64,000 nucleotides of DNA from JAJXXT01 sp963764465 (GCA_963764465.1 CAVXSO010000006.1:434001-498000), one strand, 5' to 3'; counted from the stretch's first letter, positions 25,184 to 34,827 are shown. Program-made: numbers and translations. Notes: generated by a model from the letters alone, not told the origin.

Positions 25184-26941
25184 GTGGAACCAATCGACCG
25201 CCGCATCGCGGGCAGCTTCGAGATCACCGCCGGCGACGCCCAGGAGGGCGCGCTGGTCCGCGCGGAAATACTGCCCCAGACCGGCTGGGGCCCCATCCCC
25301 GTCCGCATCCTCGAGGATCTCGGCCCCGCCGAGGGCCCGCGCGCCGCAGCCCGCATGGCGCTCGCGCTCCACACCGTGCCCACCGAGATCCCCGCGGCCG
25401 CCGAGGCCGAGGCCAAGCGTGCCCGCGCCGTCCGCGCCAGCGGCCGCGAGGACCTGCGCGACATCCCGCTCGTCACCATCGACGGCGAGGACGCGCGCGA
25501 CTTCGACGACGCGGTCTTCGCCGAAGCCACATCGACCGGTCACCGCCTCATCGTCGCCATCGCCGACGTCGCGCACTACGTCCGCCCCGGCTCGGCGCTC
25601 GATGCCATGGCGCGCGAGCGCGGCAACTCCGTGTACTTCCCGGACCTCGTCGTGCCGATGCTGCCGGAGGCGCTGTCCAACCACTGGTGCAGCCTCAAGC
25701 CCGACGAGCCGCGCGGCTGCCTCTTCGTCGAGATGACGATCGACGCGGATGGCAACAAGACCGGCCATCGTTTCGGTCGCGGCATCATGCAGAGCCACGC
25801 CCGCCTCACGTACGAGGGCGCGCAGCGCATGGCCATCGCCGGCGACGATCCCCGCGTCGCCGCCCTCTTTGCCGCCTGGCGCGCGCTCGAGCGTGCGCGC
25901 GAGAAACGCGGCGCGCTCGACTTCGACCTGCCGGAGCGCGAGGCGCTGATGGCGGAGGAAGGCGGCGTGCTGGAAATCCGCCACCGCGAGCGCCTCGATT
26001 CGCACCGCGTCATCGAGGCCTTCATGGTGCTCGCCAACGTCGCCGCCGCGGGGGAACTCACGCAGCGCCGCGCGCCCTGCGTCTTCCGCGTCCACGCGCC
26101 GCCATCGCCGGAAAAGCTCGACGCGCTGCGCGACGTGCTGAAGGGCTTCGGCATCTCCATCCCGCCCGGCAACCGGCTGCATCCGCGCGACCTCGACCGC
26201 GCGCTGCGCCGCACCGACACGCTGCCGGAGGCGCCGCTGATCCACGAGAGCGTGCTGCGCAGCCTCTCGCGCGCGGAATACGCGCTGGAGAACATCGGCC
26301 ATTTCGGCCTCTCGCTCGCCGCCTACGCGCATTTCACCTCCCCCATCCGCCGCTACGCGGACCTGCTCGTGCACCGCGCGCTCATCGCGACACTCGGCTT
26401 CGGCACGGACGGCGCCGCCGACGGCACCGGCTGGGAGGAGACCGCGAGCCACATCACACAGACGGAGCGCCGCGCCGCACTCGCCGAGCGCGACGCGATG
26501 GACCGGCTGCTTGCGGCCTATCTGTCACAGTCCGTCGGCAGCGTGTTCCAGGCGCGGATTTCCGGCGTGACGCGCGCGGGGATTTTCGTCACATTAGAGA
26601 CGAACGGCGCCAGCGGTCTGATTCCCGTGTCCACTCTTCCTCACGATTACTATCGGCTCGACGAGGCGACGCAGAGCCTCGTGGGCCAGCGCACCAGGCG
26701 GCGCTTCCGCCTCGCGGACCGGCTGGACGTGATCCTCGCGCAGGCCATCCCCATCACGGGCACGCTGACCTTTGCCATCGCCGGCTCGGCCGGCAGTTCC
26801 AGCGCCAGTGCCGCCGGGGCCGCCGCCGCCCGCACGAAGACCCCTGAACCGAACCATCGCGACGAGCACAACCCCGGCCCAAAGGGGCCGGCTCGTTCAC
26901 GGCACGGCAAGCGATGGGGGTCCCGACGCGGCCGGACGTGA
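25184..26941 (+). CDS. rnr: Ribonuclease R-like exonuclease, N-terminally shortened
   Basis: The RNB catalytic domain is intact: IDGEDARDFDDAVFAE with the metal-binding aspartates, IADVAHYV, RGNSVYFPD and HFTSPIRRYADLLVHR. A C-terminal S1 domain (VGSVFQARISGVTRAGIFVTLE) and a basic tail follow. RNase R is normally about 700-800 residues with a helical N-terminal domain and two cold-shock domains. Here only 85 bases separate the topA stop from the first good in-frame start (GTG 25184, 585 residues), so about 150 residues are missing. The frame is open back to a GTG at 24887, but that stretch is an Arg/Pro-rich shadow of topA. The start is therefore uncertain. Confidence 0.82.
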   Translation: MEPIDRRIAGSFEITAGDAQEGALVRAEILPQTGWGPIPVRILEDLGPAEGPRAAARMALALHTVPTEIPAAAEAEAKRARAVRASGREDLRDIPLVTIDGEDARDFDDAVFAEATSTGHRLIVAIADVAHYVRPGSALDAMARERGNSVYFPDLVVPMLPEALSNHWCSLKPDEPRGCLFVEMTIDADGNKTGHRFGRGIMQSHARLTYEGAQRMAIAGDDPRVAALFAAWRALERAREKRGALDFDLPEREALMAEEGGVLEIRHRERLDSHRVIEAFMVLANVAAAGELTQRRAPCVFRVHAPPSPEKLDALRDVLKGFGISIPPGNRLHPRDLDRALRRTDTLPEAPLIHESVLRSLSRAEYALENIGHFGLSLAAYAHFTSPIRRYADLLVHRALIATLGFGTDGAADGTGWEETASHITQTERRAALAERDAMDRLLAAYLSQSVGSVFQARISGVTRAGIFVTLETNGASGLIPVSTLPHDYYRLDEATQSLVGQRTRRRFRLADRLDVILAQAIPITGTLTFAIAGSAGSSSASAAGAAAARTKTPEPNHRDEHNPGPKGPARSRHGKRWGSRRGRT

Positions 26942-28476
26942 AACGAGCCTGCCTCCTGGCGCTGTGGCTCTTCGCCGCCAGCGCGCCGCTCGCCGCTCGT
27001 GCCGAACCCTTCGCCGCCGGCCAGGACCTGGACGGCGGCAGGATCGCGGCGGTGACGGCGGCGGCGCTGTCCTTCATCCCGCCGCGCGCACTGTTCGAGA
27101 CGTCGGCGGCGGAACTGGCGCTCTGGGGGCTCAAGGGCCTCACCGCGCTGGATCCGCGCCTGGTTGCCACGCTCGCCGGCAAGCCCGGATCCGGCCAGGT
27201 GGCGATGGATTTCTCGGGCCGCCAGCTGCTCGCCTTTGCCGCCCCCGGCGCGGAGGACGCGACGGGCTGGGGCCGCACCATCGCCGCGATGACGCGCGGC
27301 GCCTGGGATGTCTCCCACGCGGTCCGCCACGCGCGCACCGCCGGCATCCTCGCCAGCATCTTCGACGAGATGTTCGCGCATTTCGACCCCTACACCCGCT
27401 ACGTCCCGCCCGAGCAGGCGGAACGGGACCGCGTGCAGCGCGGCGGCCGCGCCGGCCCCGGGCTCGACGTCGCGGACCGCAAGGGCGCCTTCGTCGTCGT
27501 GCGCCTGGACCCCACGGGCCCGGCGGCAGAGGCCGGCGTCCGCCTCGGCGACGTGCTGCTCGCCATCGACGACCAATCGATCGAGGGCGCCGATGTCGCG
27601 GCCGTCCACGCGCTGCTCGCCGGGCCGCGCGACAGCGCCGTGGTGCTGACCGTGCGCGGCGCGGACGCGCATGAGCGCAGCTTCGTCGTCGCCCGCTCCT
27701 CCGCCCCGCCCGCGACCGTCTTCTCGCACCGGCGCGGTCCGTTCCTGGTGCTGCGCATCCAGGGCTTCGCCGACGACACCGCCGCCCGCCTCTCCCAGGA
27801 ACTCATCCGCGCCATGGCCGGCCACAACCCGCCGCGCGGCATCGTGCTGGACCTGCGCGGCAACCGCGGCGGCGTGCTCTCCGGTGCCGTGGACGCGGCG
27901 GCGGCGCTGATCGGCCAGGGCGTCGTCGCGCGCACGGACGGGCGGGCGCCGGGCTCGCGGCGCATCCTGCGTGCCGACGGGCGCGACCTCGCCCGCGCGC
28001 TCCCCGTCGCGGTGCTGGTCGACGGCAACACGGCCAGCGCCGCGGAGGTTTTTGCCGCCGCCCTTTCCGACGACCGGCGCGCGGTCGTCATCGGCACCTC
28101 CACCCTGGGCAAGGGCCTGGTGCAGACCGTCGCGCGCATGCCCGATGGCGGGGAGCTCTTCCTCACCTGGAGCCGCATCCTCGCCCCCAGGGGCTGGCCA
28201 CTGCAGGATCTCGGCGTGGTGCCGCAGGTGTGCAGCAGCCTCGGCCCGGAAGCGATGGCCCGCCAGCTCATCGACCTGCGTCACGGCACGGACGCGATGC
28301 TGGACGCGGCGCTGGCCGCCCGTGCCGCGCGTCCGCCCCTGCCGCCCACCCGGGCGCTCGCCCTGCGCGCCCCGTGCCCGGCCGCCACCGGCGATGGCGG
28401 GGAACTCGCCGCCGCCACCACGCTGCTCGCCGACATCCCCGCCTACGCCGCCGCCCTGCTTCCCGCGGCGCCCTGA
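26914..28476 (+). CDS. S41 family C-terminal-processing-type peptidase
   Basis: A 520-residue exported protease. A signal peptide (RACLLALWLFAASAPLAARA) is followed by a helical region with FDEMFAHFDPYTRYVPPEQ, a PDZ domain at about residues 180-255 (GPAAEAGVRLGDVLLAIDDQSIEG), and the S41 catalytic domain with IVLDLRGNRGG, the nucleophile Ser375 in NTASAAEVFAAAL and the general base Lys400 in STLGKGLVQT. Such enzymes cut periplasmic or envelope proteins near their C-termini. The ATG at 26914 overlaps RNase R by 28 bases; a GTG at 26938 with a 4-base overlap is an equally good start. Confidence 0.88.
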   Translation: MGVPTRPDVKRACLLALWLFAASAPLAARAEPFAAGQDLDGGRIAAVTAAALSFIPPRALFETSAAELALWGLKGLTALDPRLVATLAGKPGSGQVAMDFSGRQLLAFAAPGAEDATGWGRTIAAMTRGAWDVSHAVRHARTAGILASIFDEMFAHFDPYTRYVPPEQAERDRVQRGGRAGPGLDVADRKGAFVVVRLDPTGPAAEAGVRLGDVLLAIDDQSIEGADVAAVHALLAGPRDSAVVLTVRGADAHERSFVVARSSAPPATVFSHRRGPFLVLRIQGFADDTAARLSQELIRAMAGHNPPRGIVLDLRGNRGGVLSGAVDAAAALIGQGVVARTDGRAPGSRRILRADGRDLARALPVAVLVDGNTASAAEVFAAALSDDRRAVVIGTSTLGKGLVQTVARMPDGGELFLTWSRILAPRGWPLQDLGVVPQVCSSLGPEAMARQLIDLRHGTDAMLDAALAARAARPPLPPTRALALRAPCPAATGDGGELAAATTLLADIPAYAAALLPAAP

Positions 28477-28559
28477 TACCCCTGCCCCATCCTTGACTTA
28501 TCCGCCCCGCTGCCGCATGCAGCGCCCCCTAATCCCCTGAACAGACCGGATTTCAGGCC

Positions 28560-28727
28560 ATGGCCAAGACCAACACCGTGCAGATCAAGCTCGTCTCCAG
28601 CGAGGACACCGGCTTCTTCTACGTCACCAAGAAGAACGCCCGCACCAAGACCGGCAAGATGGAGCTGCGCAAGTACGACCCCGTCGCGCGCAAGCACGTC
28701 GTCTTCCGCGAAGCCAAGATCAAGTAA
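28560..28727 (+). CDS. rpmG: 50S ribosomal protein L33
   Basis: A 55-residue protein, MAKTNTVQIKLVSSEDTGFF onward, ending RKHVVFREAKIK. It has the L33 pattern FYVTKKNARTKTGKMELRKYDP and no cysteines, so it is the zinc-independent C- form. It is a small large-subunit protein near the E site. The position after the S41 protease and before pleD matches alphaproteobacterial synteny. Confidence 0.96.
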   Translation: MAKTNTVQIKLVSSEDTGFFYVTKKNARTKTGKMELRKYDPVARKHVVFREAKIK

Positions 28728-28730
28728 TCC

Positions 28731-28750
28731 ACGCCGGGGATTCCCGGCGT
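28731..28750 (+). terminator. Hairpin after rpmG
   Basis: An 8-bp perfect stem ACGCCGGG/CCCGGCGT with a GATT loop begins 3 bases after the rpmG stop. No clear T-run follows, so it may be a weak terminator or a 3'-end stabiliser. Confidence 0.5.
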
Positions 28751-28770
28751 ACCTCCGCGCGGCATGCACG

Positions 28771-28806
28771 AAAACGCAACGCCGGCGGCGCTCCGCCGGC
28801 GTTGCG
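28771..28806 (-). terminator. Rho-independent terminator of pleD
   Basis: A 14-bp perfect stem (CGCAACGCCGGCGG at 28775-28788 and its complement at 28793-28806) with a 4-base loop. Read on the minus strand it is followed directly by TTTT (28774-28771), the classic intrinsic terminator form. It lies about 105 bases beyond the pleD stop. Confidence 0.75.
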
Positions 28807-28912
28807 CTGTCGTGTCCCGATCGCGCGCTCGCGTCCGCCGCGTCGTCGCCCGGAAAGCCCCCAGGCGGGCAGAACTCTGGGCGGGCAACCTCTGGGCGGG
28901 CAGCCCCCGCGC

Positions 28913-30274
28913 CTAGCCCGCCTCCACCGCCGCCGCCGTGACCACCCGGTTGCGCCCGCCGCCCTTGGCGGCATAGAGCGCCTGGTCCGCCGCGGCGATC
29001 AACTGCTCCACAGAACCGCCCGTGCCACGCGTCGCGACGCCGAGGCTGATCGTCAGCGGATAGCCCGCCGCCCCGTCCGGCTGGAACGTCATCGATTCCA
29101 CCGCCGCGCGCAGCCGCTCCGCCGCGGCCTCCGCATCCGCGACGCTCGCCCCCGGCATCACCACCGCGAACTCCTCGCCGCCATAGCGCGCGACGCTGTC
29201 CGCGAGCCGCACGCGCCCGCGCAGCACATCCGCCACCTGGCGCAGCGCGCGGTCGCCCACCGGGTGCCCCCAGCGGTCGTTCACCGTCTTGAAGTGATCG
29301 ACGTCGATCATCACCAGCGCCAGCGCCGCATCGCGCCCCTGCGCGAGGCGAACCGCGAGGTCGCGCATCAGGTAGCGCTGGTTATACAGCCCGGTCAGCG
29401 GGTCGATCAGCGCCAGCTCGATCGCGTGGCCCATGTCGTTGCGCAACCGTTCCTGATACACCCGCCGGCGGATCTGGTTGCGCGCCCGTGCCCTCAGTTC
29501 GTTGGCATCGACCGGGTGCGCCACCCAGTCATTGGCGCCGAGGTCGAAGCCGCGCAGGATCCGCTGCTTCTCCTCCGGCCCCGCGATCAGCAGCAGCGGG
29601 ATGTCCTGCGTCGCCTCGCTCGAGCGCAGCCGCGAGGCGAAGCGCAGCGGGTCATCCACCGTCATCGAGAGGCTGAGCACCACGAGGTCGATCGGCAGTC
29701 CGGCCGCCAGCGTCGCCGCCTCGGCCTCGCTGCCGGCGCGCCCGGCGATGATCCCGTCGCGCGCCAGCACGTCCTGCACGTGCTGCGCATCCGCCTCGTT
29801 GTCGTCCACCACCAGCGCCCGCGCGCCGGCAACGGAAGGCGGCACGAACTCGTCCTCCGCCCCGCGCATCGGCGCGCTCCGGTTGCGCCATTCATCGAGC
29901 AGCCGCTTGAGCCGCACCAGCGACTTCACGCGCGCCAGCAGCGTCTCGAAATCCACGGGCTTGGTGAGAAAATCGTCAGCGCCTGCGTCGAGCCCAGCGA
30001 TGCGCTCGTCCGCCGCGTGCAGCGCGGTCACCATCACCACCGGGATATGCCGCGTCGCGGTGCTGGCCTTCATGCGCCGGCACACCTCGTAGCCGTCCAT
30101 GTCCGGCATCATCACGTCGAGCAGCACCAGGTCCGGCTGCCAGCCGCTCGCGACGCCGAGCGCATCGCCGCCGCAGGCCGCGGTGCGCACGTCATAGTAC
30201 TCCTGCCCCAGCCGCGCCTCGAGCAGGCGGGCGTTGGCGGCAACATCATCCACAACGAGGATCCGAGCCGTCAT
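28913..30274 (-). CDS. pleD: Diguanylate cyclase response regulator, PleD type (REC-REC-GGDEF)
   Basis: A 453-residue protein. The first receiver has Asp53 in LVLLDVMMPDMDGYEV and TALHAADERIAGLDAGADDFLTKP. The second receiver (about residues 150-270) has Ser at the phospho-site position (VLSLSM), so it is an adaptor as in Caulobacter PleD. The GGDEF domain has DPLTGLYNQRYL and the active loop RYGGEEF, preceded by a complete RxxD inhibitory site (RLAD, five residues before GGEEF). It should make c-di-GMP when the first receiver is phosphorylated. The ATG at 30274 is chosen because MTARILVVDD is the normal receiver start. Confidence 0.93.
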   Translation of the reverse strand: MTARILVVDDVAANARLLEARLGQEYYDVRTAACGGDALGVASGWQPDLVLLDVMMPDMDGYEVCRRMKASTATRHIPVVMVTALHAADERIAGLDAGADDFLTKPVDFETLLARVKSLVRLKRLLDEWRNRSAPMRGAEDEFVPPSVAGARALVVDDNEADAQHVQDVLARDGIIAGRAGSEAEAATLAAGLPIDLVVLSLSMTVDDPLRFASRLRSSEATQDIPLLLIAGPEEKQRILRGFDLGANDWVAHPVDANELRARARNQIRRRVYQERLRNDMGHAIELALIDPLTGLYNQRYLMRDLAVRLAQGRDAALALVMIDVDHFKTVNDRWGHPVGDRALRQVADVLRGRVRLADSVARYGGEEFAVVMPGASVADAEAAAERLRAAVESMTFQPDGAAGYPLTISLGVATRGTGGSVEQLIAAADQALYAAKGGGRNRVVTAAAVEAG

Positions 30275-30704
30275 CGACCGTTGGCACTCCTGGCGCAAAC
30301 TTGCCCGGCATGAGCCGAAAACGCTACCCCGGGCCGCACCCGCGGGAGATATCGGGCGAACATCCTTCCCTCGTCCATCGACCAGTTTATCGCCGTGCCG
30401 TCTTCGCCAGTCCATACAATCAAGAGGTGACGAAACCATGACAAGTTTTGTCGCTACTGGTGTCACCGATCCCCGTGTAACAAATGATCACAAAGGAGTT
30501 ACTGGTTCCCACCCGGCAATGTTCTTCCGCCGCCAGCTCGCCAAGCCGCTGCCGATGGGCTCGGCCGTGCCGTCCTCGGCGCTGGCCGGGACGCGGTGGT
30601 GATCGAGCCCGCCGCAATCCGTGCCCCATCCCCCCTGAAGACGCGCCGCGCGCGGACCTTAGGCGAGCCCCTGTTAAGGACCGGTTGACGGTTTCCCGTC
30701 CGGC
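30275..30704. other. Intergenic region pleD / serine-glyoxylate aminotransferase
   Basis: A 430-base stretch between two minus-strand genes with locally lower GC at about 30400-30510. The only candidate gene is the 54-codon plus-strand ORF at 30438-30602. The region upstream of 30274 must carry the pleD promoter, but I cannot place -35/-10 elements with confidence. Confidence 0.4.
30438..30602 (+). CDS. Small hypothetical ORF, 54 aa
   Basis: An ATG with a good Shine-Dalgarno (AAGAGGTGA, 8 bases upstream) opens a 54-codon frame, MTSFVATGVTDPRVTNDHKG...SSALAGTRW. There is no membrane segment or recognisable domain. It sits alone on the plus strand between minus-strand genes and is not a shadow of either. 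The translation signal and intact frame argue for a gene; the short length and lack of recognisable family argue against. Confidence 0.35.
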   Translation: MTSFVATGVTDPRVTNDHKGVTGSHPAMFFRRQLAKPLPMGSAVPSSALAGTRW

Positions 30705-31871
30705 TCAGTTCCCCGCCAGGCGGTCGATCGCCGCCTGCACGCCGCCGGCCCGATGCGGAATTCCCGCGGCCCGCAGCCCCATCTCCACGCCGCCGAGCGT
30801 GCCGAGCAGCGACAGGTCGGAAAAATCGCCCAGGTGCCCAATGCGGAAAACCCGGTCCTTGAGCGGCCCGAGCCCGTTGCCCAGGCTCATGTTGTACTTC
30901 TCCAATATCGTCGCCCGCAGCGCATCGGCGCTGTGCCCTTCCGGCACCCGCACCGCGGTGAGCGACGATGAATACTCCGCCGGCTCCGCGCACTGCGTCT
31001 CCAGCCCCCACGCCGCCACCGCCCGCCGCGTCGCCTCCGCATGCCGGTCGTGGCGCGAGAACACGTTCTCCAGCCCCTCGTCCAGCAGCATCGCAAGCGC
31101 CGCGTCGAGCCCGTAGAGCAGGTTGGTGGAAGGCGTGAACGGGAAATACCCGGTGGCATTCGCCGCCAGCATCGGCTTCCAGTCCCAGTAGCTGCGCGGC
31201 AGCCCGGCCGTCTTCCCCGCCGCCTTCGCCTTTTCGCTGATCGCGTTGAAGGAAAGCCCCGGCGGCAGCATCAGCCCCTTCTGCGAGCCGGCCACCGTCA
31301 CGTCCACGCCCCACTCGTCGTGCCGGTAGTCGATGCTGGCGAGCGAGGAAATCGTATCGACCATCAGCAGCGCCGGATGCGCAACAGCATCCATCGCCGC
31401 CCGCACCGCCGCGACCCGGCTTGTGCACCCCGTCGAGGTTTCGTTGTGCACCACGCACACGGCACGGATCGTGTGCGCGCGGTCCGCCGCCAGCGCCGCG
31501 CCGATCGCCGCCACGTCCGCCCCCCGCCGCCAGTCCGTCTCGATGAACTGCGGCATCAGGCCCAGCCGCTCCGCCATCTCCTGCCACAGCGTCGCGAACC
31601 AGCCGGTGCGGCACATCAGCACGCGGTCGCCGGGCGACAGCGTGTTCACCAGCGCCGCCTCCCACGCCCCGGTGCCGGAGGCGGGGTAGATCACCACGTC
31701 GCCAGCGGTCCTGAAGATGCGCCGCAGGTTGGCCAGCACCCGCAACCCGAGCTCGCCGAACTCCGGCCCGCGATGGTCGATCGTCGGGCTGTCGATCGCG
31801 CGCAGCACCCGGTCCGGCACGTTGGTCGGCCCGGGGATCTGCAGAAAGTGGCGGCCGGCTCGATGCGACAT
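30705..31871 (-). CDS. Serine--glyoxylate aminotransferase (class V)
   Basis: A 388-residue fold-type I PLP enzyme. Features: IPGPTNVPDRVLRAI at the N-terminus, YPASGTGAWEAAL, VHNETSTGCTS, DTISSLASIDYRHDEWGVDVTVAGSQKGLMLPPG with the PLP lysine, and the C-terminal RIGHLGDFSDLSLLGTLGGVEMGL. It moves the amino group of serine to glyoxylate, giving hydroxypyruvate and glycine; close relatives are alanine-glyoxylate aminotransferases. The ATG at 31871 has GGAGGA upstream; longer in-frame starts lack it. It is divergent from a 2-hydroxyacid dehydrogenase, which could supply or consume related acids. Confidence 0.92.
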   Translation of the reverse strand: MSHRAGRHFLQIPGPTNVPDRVLRAIDSPTIDHRGPEFGELGLRVLANLRRIFRTAGDVVIYPASGTGAWEAALVNTLSPGDRVLMCRTGWFATLWQEMAERLGLMPQFIETDWRRGADVAAIGAALAADRAHTIRAVCVVHNETSTGCTSRVAAVRAAMDAVAHPALLMVDTISSLASIDYRHDEWGVDVTVAGSQKGLMLPPGLSFNAISEKAKAAGKTAGLPRSYWDWKPMLAANATGYFPFTPSTNLLYGLDAALAMLLDEGLENVFSRHDRHAEATRRAVAAWGLETQCAEPAEYSSSLTAVRVPEGHSADALRATILEKYNMSLGNGLGPLKDRVFRIGHLGDFSDLSLLGTLGGVEMGLRAAGIPHRAGGVQAAIDRLAGN

Positions 31872-32002
31872 GATGGCTCCTCCTCGCCGTTGCATGCCGC
31901 AACCGTGGCGGCGGCACCAATGAATAACCCGCCTGGAAACGGTTGCGGGAATCAATCGCTGTCCGGGCATACAAGCGCCGCCGCGCGGGCTAGGCTCGCG
32001 CC

Positions 32003-34827
32003 ATGCACGACTCCCGCCTCGCCTCCCGCCTCCGCCGCGAAACGCAGGGCGAGGTGCTGTTCGGCCCCGGCGACCGCGCCCGCTATGCCACGGACGCGTC
32101 CATCTACCAGGTGCTGCCCCAGGGCGTCCTCGTCCCCCGCACGGCGGCGGACGTCACGGCAGCACTGGCCATCTGCCGCGAGGAAGGCGTCTCGCTGCTG
32201 GCCCGCGGCGGCGGCACCAGCCAGTGCGGCCAGACCGTCAATTCCGGCCTCGTCCTCGACTTCTCCAAGTACCTCCGCGGCGTCCTCGCGGTGGACGAAC
32301 AGGCCGGCACCGCCACGGTCGAGCCCGGGATCGTGCTCGCCCATCTCAACCAGGCGCTGCGTCCTTCCGGCTGGTTCTTCCCCGTCGATCCCTCGACGCA
32401 TGCCCGCGCCACCATCGGCGGCATGGCCGGCAACAATTCCTGCGGCGCCAAGTCCATCCGCTACGGGCTGATGGCGGACAATGTGCTCGCCATCGAGGCG
32501 CTGCTCGCGGACGGCACGCAATTCCGTTTCGCTCCCATCACGGACAACCTCGGCGCCGACACCCCCGCGAGCATCGCCTCCCTCATCACCCGCCTGCGCG
32601 CCCTCGGCGCCGCCGAGGCCGAGGAAATCGCGGCCCGCTTCCCCAAGGTCCTGCGCCGCGTCGGCGGCTACAACATCGACGCGCTGATACCCGGGCAGCC
32701 CACCAACCTCGCGCGCCTCCTCGTCGGCTCGGAGGGCACGCTCGCCATCTCCACCGCCATCACCCTCAAGCTCGCCCGCATCAAGCCGCGCAAGGTCGTC
32801 GGCATCTGCCAGTTCCCCACCTTCCTCGCCGCCATGGAAGCCGCGAAGCACCTGGTCACGCTGGACCCCGAGGCGGTGGAACTCGTCGACCGCACGATGA
32901 TCGACCTCGGCCGCGCCATCCCCATCTACCGGCCCACCATCGACCGCATGCTCATCGGCGAGCCGGACTCCTCCTCCTCGTCGAGTTCCACGGCGAGGAC
33001 GACGCACCCCTCCTCGCCAAGCTCGCCGACCTCGAAACGATGATGGCCGATCTCGGCTACCCCGGCGCCGTCGTCCGCGCGACGGAAGCCTCGTTCCAGG
33101 CCGCCATCGCCTCGGTCCGCGAAGCCGGCCTCAACATCATGATGTCGATGAAGGGCGACGGCAAACCCGTCTCCTTCATCGAGGATTGCGCCGTCGGGCT
33201 CGACGACCTCGGCGCCTACACGAGCCGCCTCACGGACGTCTTCACCCGCCACGGGCTCAGGGGCACCTGGTACGCCCACGCCTCGGTCGGCTGCCTGCAT
33301 GTCCGCCCGGTGCTGAACATGAAGGACCCGGCCGACATTGCCCGCATGCGCGCGGTCGCGGAGGAAGCCTTCGCCCTGGTGCGCGAATACAAGGGCAGCC
33401 ACAGCGGCGAGCACGGCGACGGCATCGTCCGTTCCGAATTCCACACGCAGATGTTCGGCGAGCGCATCGTCCGCGCCTTCGAGCAGGTGAAGGACGGTTT
33501 CGATCCTGCATCGATGCTCAACCCCGGCCGCATCGTCCGCCCGCCATCGATGGACGACCGCTCCCTGTTCCGCTACGGCCCCGGCTACGCGCCGCTGCCC
33601 GGCCCCGCGCCCGTCTTCGACTGGTCCCTCCATCCCGGCCGCCTGCTGGGTGCTGTCGAGATGTGCAACAGCAACGGCACCTGCCGCGCCTTCGACACGG
33701 AGGTCATGTGCCCCTCCTACCGCGCGACGCGCGATGAGGCGCATGTGACGCGCGGCCGCGCCGCCACGCTGCGCCTGGCGCTCACCGGCCAGATCGGCCA
33801 GGACGGCCTCGCCTCGGACGAGGTCGCGGAAGCCCTCAGTCTCTGCGTCAGCTGCAAGGCCTGCCGGCGCGAGTGCCCCACCGGCGTGGACATGGCCCGC
33901 CTCAAGATCGAGCACCTCGCCGCCCGCGCCGCGAAGCACGGCCTCGCCACCTCCGAGAAACTCCTCGCCAGGCTTCCGAATCTCGCCCCGCTCGCCGGCC
34001 GCCTCGCCCCCCTCGCCAACGCCGTCGCCGGCAACACGCTCGCCATGCGCGCCGCCGGCCTCGGCCGCCGCCCGCCTCGTTTCGCCAGCAATCCGTTCCG
34101 GGATCGCGAGGGTGACGCGGATGGAAAAATCCTCCTCCTCGCCGACACCTTCAACCGCGCCTTCGAGCCGGAAAACCTCCGCGCCGCCCTGCGCGTCCTG
34201 CGCGCCACCGGCGCCCGCACAGAGGTCGCCGGCGATAACACCCGCCCGCTCTGCTGCGGCCGCGCGGCCCTCGCCGTCGGCGACATCCCGCGCGCCCGCG
34301 CCGAAATGCGCCGCCTCCTCGATGCGTGCGCAGGCGACGAGCCCGTCATCGGCATCGAGCCCTCCTGCCTGCTCACCCTGCGCGACGAACTCCCCGGCCT
34401 GCTCCCCGGCCCGGAATCAGCAGCCCTCGCCAGCCGCGCGGAACTCCTCGGCGAATACCTCGCCCGCACCAAGCCAGCGCTGCCGCTGCAACCGCGCGCC
34501 ACCACCGCGCACGTGCACGGCCACTGCCACCAGAAGAGCTTCGCGGCCTTCACCCCCGCGCTCACCGCACTGCGCGCCATCCCGCAACTCACGGTGAAGC
34601 CCATCGCCTCGTCCTGCTGCGGCATGGCCGGCAGCTTCGGCTACCAGGAGGCGACGCAGGAAACCTCCCGCGCCATGGCGGAAGCCTCGCTCCTGCCCGC
34701 CATCCGCGCCGCGTCGGCGGACGACCTCATCATCGCCGACGGCTTCTCCTGCCGCCACCAGATCAGCGATCTCAGCGGCCGGAAGGCACAGCACTCCGCC
34801 GCCGTGCTCGCGGAATCCCTCGCCTAG
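32003..34827 (+). pseudogene. FAD-linked oxidase / 4Fe-4S dehydrogenase (YdiJ/GlcD-GlcF-like), split by a frameshift
   Basis: Two frames together encode one protein of about 940 residues. Frame 1 (32003 to about 32968) gives the PCMH-type FAD-binding domain (LLARGGGTSQCGQTVNSG, GMAGNNSCGAKSIRYG, LVGSEGTLAI). Frame 2 (about 32968-34827) gives the FAD-oxidase C-terminal domain, 4Fe-4S ligands LCVSCKACRRECPTGVDM, and the CCG-type motifs PLCCGRA, EPSCLLTLRD, GHCHQKS and SSCCGMAG. The break is at GGACTCCTCCTCCTCGTC (32966-32983): one base seems missing before a run of four CTC codons. The family oxidises D-2-hydroxyacids (lactate, glycolate, 2-hydroxyglutarate). Both halves are otherwise undecayed, so the frameshift is recent or an error. 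Confidence 0.85.

Noticed and set aside
22549..25530. A 993-codon open frame opposite topA
   Set aside because: It is the complement of topA, with no domain and the typical Gly/Asp/Arg-rich antisense composition of GC-rich genes.
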